Both the position numbers and the translations under genes were made by a program. A stretch of DNA of 64,000 bases. Source: Glycine soja (Eukaryota; Streptophyta; Magnoliopsida; Fabales; Fabaceae). Positions 56,961-64,000 of this stretch are shown one piece after another (the stretch's first letter is position 1; the number at the start of each line of letters is the position of its first letter). The stretch is taken from the NCBI RefSeq assembly GCF_004193775.1, contig NC_041005.1, positions 14,479,865-14,543,864 of the forward strand, read 5' to 3'. The notes under the pieces were generated by a model. It was given only the letters and a program-made list of their open reading frames with translations, did not search any database and was not told the DNA's origin.

Positions 56961-57293
56961 TAAAAAATCCGGAAACCCTAGATCTCGGCTATAGCTGGTG
57001 ATCTTAAATTTTTTTTCCTCTGCTTTCCTTTGAACATTACATTCCCGGAAAATGATTTTCCGGGGAAAGAAGTGACGGATTTTCAGAGGCTGGTGTGTAG
57101 GTGGGTTCCAAATGTGTTGTGGTGGGCATTGTGCTATACAATGATTCTTCTCTTTGGTTATATTCTGAGCAAAGGGAACAACATTCACTCGAGACCCGCT
57201 TTGTTCAAGGTATTACTTTTTTCTCAATTTATCCTATTGGGGAGCCACAAAATGTGTGGGATAATTAAAAAAAAAGTTTTTTTTAATTATTAA
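56961..57293 (+). other. Possible first exon of an unrecognised gene
   Basis: CCTTTATAACT (56951), a telo-box AAACCCTA (56973-56980) and a pyrimidine-rich run precede an ATG at 57030. The frame (MNITFPENDFPGKEVTD...) has a hydrophobic stretch NVLWWALCYTMILLFGYILS and reaches a donor-like CAAG|GTATTA at about 57208. No continuing exon or family was recognised. May be a real first exon, a decayed gene or chance. Confidence 0.25.
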
Positions 57294-58598
57294 ATTTTCA
57301 ATTTTTAGCTCAGGATTTTTAGGGGTTCAACTTCTGTTAAGTTAATTTGATTTTGGGAAAGGGGTTCTATGAACGAGTGACTCAACGCTTTCTCGGTTGG
57401 TGTTATACTTTCTATTTTTGATACGGTTCTCTTCTCATTTCCATTTTTTTTTTAATTTTGGTTAGAGTTTGAGGCTGGGTTTTAGTATTTAACATCTCTT
57501 TTCATCTTTGTGCTTTTTTTTCGATTTTGGTTAGGACTTGAGGGTTTAAATGGGAAATTAGAGGTTGCCTTTTTGGAAGTACCATTAGAGGTTTCTAGAA
57601 CTTTGGTAAGTCTCTTTTATTTCCCTAATTTTTTTTAGTGTTAGGGTTTGAGGGGTCATTAAGAGCTAAACCTAAAAGATGAAACCGTTTGGTTGTTGTT
57701 GTTATTGTTGTAAGTTTAAACTTTGTTGCCTGAAACTGCAACTTTGTGAACTTTGCATTTGAGATGTTGACTCAATATTGAAAATAATTGTAGTTGCTTT
57801 GTATGTTGGAGAAGGTGTTTGAATAAATAATGACTAGAATGAGTTTAATTAACTCTCATTGGTGAGGAACTCTATCATTATGTTTCATTGGTTCAGTTTA
57901 ATTAACACTCACTTGGAAAGAAAGAGGTAGGAGAAGTTTCAAAGGATTGAGACCAGAGAGCAATTAATCAAAGAAAAATGAGGAACCTTAGCAGAAAATT
58001 CAATACAGAAAGATCATATCTAGAAAAGATTACTTTCAATTGGTTAATTATCTTATTTCTGTTATGATTATTTTGAAGTTGTTGATTTTGCAACTACATT
58101 TCAAAGTTGATTTACCTCAAAGTTGTTAATTATCTTATTTGTTAGACTTGAATTTTAGTTATCCTGAAAATTAGCTTGAAATTTCCTAATTTACCTCAAA
58201 GTTGATTTACTCACTTTTACTTGAGTCAGTTCATTTTTTTTCTTTTTCCTTTCAGCATTCATTTATTGTGTAAAGTCCAATGCATTTGTTTGTTAAGTTC
58301 AATTGTTGGTGTGTATTTAGGCTATCAAATTGGTTCCTAGCAGAACATTAGTGAGTAGAAAAAAAGTATATTCACTTGCATTAAGAAAGTTTGGGAAGCA
58401 ACTTAAAGTGGAAGATGATTCAAATTAGTGTAGTTTATTTATGTAGGTAAGTTTGATATTTCCTTGCTGGTGTTTCATTGAGTACCATTTTCCGATCGAG
58501 TTATTGTTCTCTTAATGCGTAAAATCAGGTGTAATTAACAAATAAAGACTTTGTTTAGCTGTCTTTGTTATCAAACTTTCAATCTGGATAATGATGGG
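57294..58598. other. AT-rich DNA, possibly intronic
   Basis: No coding signal seen. Donor-like GGTAAGT at 57604 is isolated. Confidence 0.4.
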
Positions 58599-58643
58599 CT
58601 TCCTCCTAGAGGATATTAGGGATGATAGTGATTTCTGTTTCTC
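58599..58643 (+). pseudogene. Short aminotransferase exon fragment (duplicate)
   Basis: Reads [13 protein letters not shown], nearly identical at the DNA level to 59911-59955 of the larger fragment. A partial second copy. Confidence 0.45.
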
Positions 58644-59587
58644 AAACTACCCAAAACACCAAATTGAACCTGAGTCTTTTGTGCTAAACACTTGTAAAAT
58701 GAATTTTTATTAATTCATAAACTAATTGTTCCATTTCAGAAATTGGAATTCTATAATAATTCAAAAACTAGTTGTTCTTTTCTAGAAAATAGAATTCTAC
58801 AAATTACAAAAACAAAAACCAACTTGATTTTTCTCTTTGATAGATTTCCAAATCACCCCAAGGAGTTCTTGTCACTTCTTCAGTTAAATCAAACCATCTT
58901 GGCATGAAGTTATGCCCTTTCTCCTCTCAGCTTCTCTTTCTAGCACGCTGCCTCTCCTCCAAATTGAAAGGAAACAAACCAAAGATAAATACCCTAGGAA
59001 ACAACCTCACAGCATCTCTCTGATGATTGTTGAAACTCATGACCATTTCTATTTGAGAGAGGGGTTGACAGGGGCAGAGAAGACTAACAAAATCTCAATA
59101 GTAGACACTCACCATCACCATTCTTAATATGATCGGTAATAGGGCTCCAACAACAGGGTTAAATCATTTCGTCCATAAATTTAAGGTCATTATAGTTTGA
59201 ACACTAATTTTGGTCATTATATTTAGTGTGAATAAGCCAACAATGTCTTTAAGGTAATAGTGTCCTTTTTCATGAGGGTGATTGTAGCTAGCCTTAAATA
59301 ATGTACATTTATTAATTACTTAGTTGAGTGGGTATCAATTTTGTTCGAGAAAAATTAATAGAAACATTAAGAGAAAGATGCACTGAATGTCTATTATCAA
59401 ATGGATAGAAAACTCTTTAACTTTCTATATATGTGCAAGATCTAAATCATCGATCTATGCTAGGTCTATTGTCAAATCCAAGTTATTTTGGTTTGGTCCC
59501 AATATATTTTACAATTTCATCCAAAATTATGGGTTAAGAAGAATTTTCTTGCATCTGTTACTAATTTCTTTGATCTAATTGATGGCT

Positions 59588-59995
59588 TTTCTGGATTGGC
59601 AAGCAGTTGTATCTCAGATAATTGCGCATACTGAAGAGGTTTTCTTCAAGAAAACCATTCATAATTTGAGGCATGTTGCATATATATGCGGTAAAGAGTT
59701 AAAGGATATTCCATACTTTATTTGTCCTTATAAACCACAAGAGTTCATGGCTATGATGGTGAGGAACTAAGGATATATCACAATTGAGGTTCTTTGAGAA
59801 GAGAATAAAATATCTTAATAAAGGAATTCTAATATTATTTATTCAATTAATTTCTTTATAGGCCATTTTTATTTATTCTTGAATGAAATATAGGTAAGAC
59901 TAAACCTTTCACTTCTGGAGGATATTAGGGATGATATTGATTTCTGTTTCAAGCTTGCTAAGGAGGAATCTGTTATCATTCTTCCAAGTACAATC
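59588..59995 (+). pseudogene. Tyrosine/nicotianamine aminotransferase-like fragment
   Basis: Exon 1 part 59600-59758 reads QAVVSQIIAHTEEVFFKKTI and continues through DIPYFICPYKPQEFMAMM. A 135-bp intron (59759 GTGAGG to 59893 ATATAG) follows. Exon 2 from 59894 reads [20 protein letters not shown] and then [12 protein letters not shown], after which homology fades. This order and intron position match the C-terminal part of plant tyrosine aminotransferase genes. The PLP-binding lysine region and the N-terminal half are not present, so it is a truncated remnant. Recognition is from family memory. Confidence 0.65.
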
Positions 59996-60752
59996 ATAAA
60001 TTATGTTGCACTTGAGATATTATTTTGCATCTTTAGAATCAATTCCTCTCGTGAAATAATTTTTAATGTAAAATTTGTGGCCAAAATTAATTTAGTCACA
60101 CATCTCAGTTATGTTCAATAGTTCAAAATAAATTATCAAGATCAATTACTCAACTTTAAAACAAAAGGATAATCCTATGTTGATGTTCATCTATCAATAA
60201 ATTTTCCTCCTTCCAATTAAAGCTCCAATAGGGAGAAAAAGAAATTCTAAAAACAAAGAATGTTGACCTTTGAACATTTGTGGTTAAGCTTCTTCTTTTC
60301 CTTCATTCAATGCATATCTTTTCGTTCTTCATGTTTGAGGTTCCTAATTGCTTTTAACTCATTTTTATATTCTTTTTTTTTTTCTCTAGCAACCTATTGG
60401 TGTTATTGTCCTTCTAGATTTTCTAATGAGGCCTTTCATCATTTTTCACTCTTCTTCTTTCTTGAATATTTTTGAAAATTTGAAGCCTTTAAAATGATTT
60501 AGTTTAAAAAAATAATGATTAGAGATTTCAAGTTGAAAAGCAAAGCATGTAAGCTTTGAAACCTTCTACTAGGTAATGTTTTTAATCAGTTTGTTATGTA
60601 TAACATGCAATCAATATATTCTAAATTTATTTGAGTGTAGTATTATGAGAGTATGTACGAGTTTAGCAATAACTTGGATTTAGAACTCTTTGTTAGAAAT
60701 TAAATCCTTATAATGATATTTCTTACATTAGGCATGTCATGGTAATGTAGAG
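59996..60752. other. AT-rich intergenic DNA
   Basis: No supported feature; a T-rich stretch at 60370-60385. Confidence 0.5.
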
Positions 60753-61950
60753 ATGGGAAAGAAAGGTAGAGAGAGAAATATAGAGTGGGTAAGAGAGTTA
60801 AATAGAGAGGGGGTGGGAGAGAGATTCCGACTCAGCTATGCCAGAAATGGATACGGCCAACACTTTGCTGATACAGTGGCGACACAACAAGAGGAAGGAA
60901 GGAGTAGAAATTGGAGGGACGCCTCAGATGTTTATTCATTCTACTTCACATATTTCTTGGAAGACATGAAGGAAAAGGACTTATGGTTGGAGTTCAAGAA
61001 GTGGGGTGATGTCAGGGAGGTGTTCATTGCAAAGAACAAGAACAGGAATGGTAAGAGATATGCTTTTGTATCCTTCAAAGGGGTTGACGACGTCAAAAAA
61101 CTAGAGACAACTGGATAATTTGATCATCGGAGGACTAAAACTACATGCGAATCTCCCAAAACATGGAAGGGAGTGGAAGATGAAAGAGAAGACCAGTAAC
61201 AATTATCAGCACAAGAAGTGGCCACTCAAGGAGAACCTAGTAAACAAAGTCAAAGACAAAGCCAGGGAAGGAAAAGAACAAATGTCATTGTATGGAGGAC
61301 TACATGAATAACACCACCAATGACAAACAGTTCCTAGTTAGTATGGCAAAATTGTGGCGACAAACAGTAATACTTCGATGAAGAGGTGGATACCGAGACA
61401 TGCGCAGATGCTAAGAATGACCTCCCACTCGCCAATCCAACTAGCTATACCCATGGAACAGAGGACATGGTTCTACAATGCTTGGGTATGTAGACTGAGG
61501 AATTTGGCAGCATTTGATAGACTAGAATAAGAACTTATGTGGGATGGAGGTGAAGATATCAAGCCAAGGTACCTTGGTGATGACATGGTGTTACTTATGA
61601 GCCTCACTAATACTAGAGTAGAAGAAATATGCAAGGAAGAAGCTGAAAATAGATCGTCAATGTTTCATTCACTGGAGAAATGGAACCTAAACCTGAAACC
61701 TGTCTTCAGGTTGGTTTGGATTCTCTACTAGGGAATCACATTACATGCATGGGATGTGGAGAGCATCAAGAAGATCGTGACAGGGATTGGGGAAGTGGTG
61801 GACATTGATGATGATGTTGAAGACATTCACCCTCGGACAGAGCACGAGTGCTCATCAAAACACCAGAGCAACCCTTAATCAACCACAATGTAACAACAAC
61901 CATTAATGGGGGTGATTATGTGATCAACATAGTAGAGGAGGCGTGCTACA
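60753..61950 (+). pseudogene. LINE ORF1-like RRM protein, degenerate
   Basis: The 121-codon frame from 60753 has an RRM: FYFTYF (RNP2) and KRYAFVSFK (RNP1). A TAA then shifts into pieces at 61120 (GLKLHANLPKHGREW) and 61537 (WDGGEDIKPRYLGDDMVLLM...). Past a stop at 61731 it continues as GITLHAWDVESIKKIV and GEVVDIDDDVED. This RRM plus DUF4283-like order is that of ORF1 in plant L1-type LINEs. No endonuclease or RT follows, because an LTR begins at 61958. Confidence 0.65.
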
Positions 61951-61957
61951 TCCCTTG

Positions 61958-64000
61958 TGATGCAATCCTACCCCCAAGAGTATTGGATAGAAGATTCCAA
62001 GAGGATTAGGCTAGAGCTGCTATAGAAGGCCCTAGGATTCTTATGAACCTCAGGGTAGATTTTTGAGCCCCTGGGCCAAGGTTGGGTCCACTCTTCTTTA
62101 TAAATATTAGAATAAGTTTTTCCTTTTTATGGGCCATTTATTTTGGCCATTTTAGTAGTATAGGGTTTTAGCTTTGTATTTCAGGACATTTTGAGTAGTA
62201 TTTGTAGTAGGGACTTTTTTGTATTTTCATGTATTTTGGCATGGAGTGAGCTTAGCTATTATAGGGGTTGTGTGTAGCTAAGCTGATGTAGCTCCATTGG
62301 AGCTTGTAGGTCTTGGATCTTCTTCATCAATGGAGTCCTTTGTTTCTTGAATTTTAATGGCAGCAGAATGGAGAAGAAGAAGAGTTGAGAGGAGACGCCA
62401 CTTCAAGGAGAAGATGAGTCAAGAAGAAGTTTACCACCATAGGAAGCCATGGATAAGAGCTTGAAGGTAGGAGAAAATGAATGGAGGGAGAGGGATTAAA
62501 GTTTAATTTTCAAATGATTAAAGTTGAAAAAATGCACACACATGGTCTCTATCTATAGCCTAAGTGTCACACAAAATTGGAGGGAAATTTGAATTTCTAT
62601 TCAAATTTCACTTGAATTTGAAATTGAATTTGTGGAGCCAAATTTTGGAGCCAAAATTTCACTAATTATGATTAGTGAATTTTAGTTATGGTTCAGCCCA
62701 CTAATCCAAGATTAAGTCCAAGATTCTCCACTAAGTGTACTTAGGTGTCATGAGGCATGTAAAGCATGAAGGACATGCACAAAGTGTGACTATATGATGT
62801 GGCAATGGGGTGTAGCAAGCAAATGCTCACCTCCCCCTCTTAAATTTAATTGGATTGGGCTTCTCCCAATGCAATTAAATTTATTTCCAACCACACACAT
62901 CAAATATTCACTTAATGCATGTGGAATTACAAAACTACCCCTAATAGAAAAACTAGTCTAGGTGCCCTAAAATACAAGGACTGAAAAATCCTACATTTCT
63001 AGGGTACCTTACCTATATTATGGAGCCCTAAATACAAGGTCCAAAAATAATGAAACATTAATCTAATATGTACAAAGATAAACGGGCTCATACTTAGTCC
63101 ATGGATCCGAAATCTACCCTAAGGCTCATGAGAACCCTAGGGCCTTCTCTTGCATCTCTGGCCCAATCTTCTTGGAGTTTTCTATCCAATGTGCTTGTGG
63201 GGTAGGATTGCATCATAAGCTCTAGCTTCTCATCTAAAGGAGGTGAGCTTAGTTATTAGAGGGACATGTGTAGCCAAACTCTAGCTTCTCTAGGAATCTT
63301 ATCAAGGAAGTTTCTCAAGGAAGCTTCTCAAGGAGGTAAGCTTAGTTATTAGAGGGGTGTGTGTAGCTAAGCTCAAGCTTCTCAAAGAATTTTCTCAAGA
63401 AAGTTTCTCAAGGAAGCTACCTAGGCTATAAATAGAAGCATGTGTAACACTTGTTGTAACTTTGATGAATGAGAGTCTTGTGTGACACACTTCAAAGTTC
63501 AACTTCTCTCCTTCTTTTCCTCTTTCAATTTTGTGCTCCCCCCTCTCTCTCTCTTTCTTTTCCTCCATTGAAGCTTCCTCTCTAAGCTTCTTATCCAAGG
63601 CAGTCTCTCTTGGTGGTGAAGCTCCTTCTTCCATGGCTTATTCCCTAGTGGATGGTGCCTCCTCTTACCTCTTCTCCTTTATCTTCTGCTGCATCTCCAT
63701 GGTGGAAAATCACCATTGAAGGACCTCATTGAAGCTCAAAGATCCTGCTTCCATAGAAGCTTCATAAGCAAGCCTCAAATGAGGTTTGAACTTTGATCAT
63801 TTGAGAATTACAATTCAAAGTTTAGACCTCATTTGAGGTACAAAATTTCGTGCCCCTTCTCTCCCTCTCCCTCCACTCATTTTCTCCTACCTTCAAGCTC
63901 TTATCCATGGCTTCTTATGGTGGTGAGCTTCTTCTTGACTCATCTTCTCCTTGAAGTGGCGTCTCCAATAATCTTTCTTCCTTCTCCATTCCGTTGCCAT
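61958..64000 (+). mobile_element. Plus-strand LTR of a CRM-like relative (runs off the window)
   Basis: Starts TGATGCAATCC, the reverse complement of the LTR end at 12407, and the last 100 bp match the other LTR edge (CTTGAAGTGGCGTCTCC). The middle is longer than in the other copies and has two to three ~93-bp repeats (starting near 62248, 63238 and 63331, GTGAGCTTAGTTATTAGAGG) and a TATA-like CTATAAATA at 63426-63434. Hosts the solo LTR at 62284-63215. Whether an internal region follows cannot be seen. Confidence 0.75.
62284..63215 (-). mobile_element. Solo LTR of the CRM-like family, inserted in a related LTR
   Basis: 932 bp, TGATGTAGCTCC...GGATTGCATCA, flanked by TAAGC (62279-62283 and 63216-63220). 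No internal sequence, so it formed by LTR-LTR recombination. Its orientation is opposite to the host LTR. Confidence 0.9.

Noticed and set aside
58912..59127. 71-codon frame
   Set aside because: No family resemblance, weak composition and no splice context.

Overview
The window is plant nuclear DNA, almost certainly from a legume and most likely soybean (Glycine). The evidence is a SIRE-like copia LTR, Ogre/Tat-type gypsy elements with an arginine-tRNA-like primer site, CRM-like gypsy elements, and one plant RING-H2 (ATL) gene. About 80% of the window is nested LTR retrotransposons. Coding sequence is mostly broken. I found no tRNA, rRNA, CRISPR array or bacterial-type operon.

Layout. 1-1461: 3' end and 3' LTR of a SIRE-like copia element. 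1462-33222: a minus-strand Ogre/Tat element ('Ogre-1') with its 3' LTR on the left, a 3' region carrying a 265-bp tandem array, an accessory ORF (14750-16000), integrase, dual RNase H, RT, protease and gag (17977-24596), ORF1 (24824-30639), and a PBS and 5' LTR on the right. Three later insertions interrupt Ogre-1, each with a perfect 5-bp target duplication: solo LTR A (2615-6428, GATAG), a deleted CRM-like element (6881-12407, TCAAC) and solo LTR B (25025-28955, TCCAT). Removing the first two restores an exact 265-bp repeat phase, which confirms the order of events. 33223-34095 plus 51652-~51890: remnant of a copia element. Its LTR was split by a second, plus-strand Ogre/Tat element ('Ogre-2', 34096-51646, CTCTA), which was itself split by a nearly full-length CRM-like element on the minus strand (35189-43479, GTAGA).

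51900-60750 is low-copy, AT-rich DNA holding an intact ATL-type E3 ligase gene (54069-54635), a long-hairpin MITE upstream of it, and a broken tyrosine-aminotransferase-like fragment (59600-59990). 60753-61950 is a decayed LINE ORF1-like (RRM) gene. 61958-64000 is a plus-strand LTR related to the CRM-like family, carrying its own solo-LTR insertion (62284-63215, TAAGC).

How the parts relate. Both Ogre/Tat elements share a 5' leader, the PBS and a hairpin beside the polypurine tract, but carry unrelated 3' tandem arrays (265 bp versus 31/63-bp hairpin units). Ogre-2 has gag but no pol. Ogre-1 has all pol domains but its gag lacks the capsid core. The deleted CRM-like element has lost the capsid core and every catalytic domain, yet keeps one uninterrupted 564-codon frame. 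The two ~3.8-3.9 kb solo LTRs each carry a gene-like unit: promoter-like sequence, a candidate intron with a cluster of perfect palindromes, and an acidic ORF. These are the most interesting features of the window.
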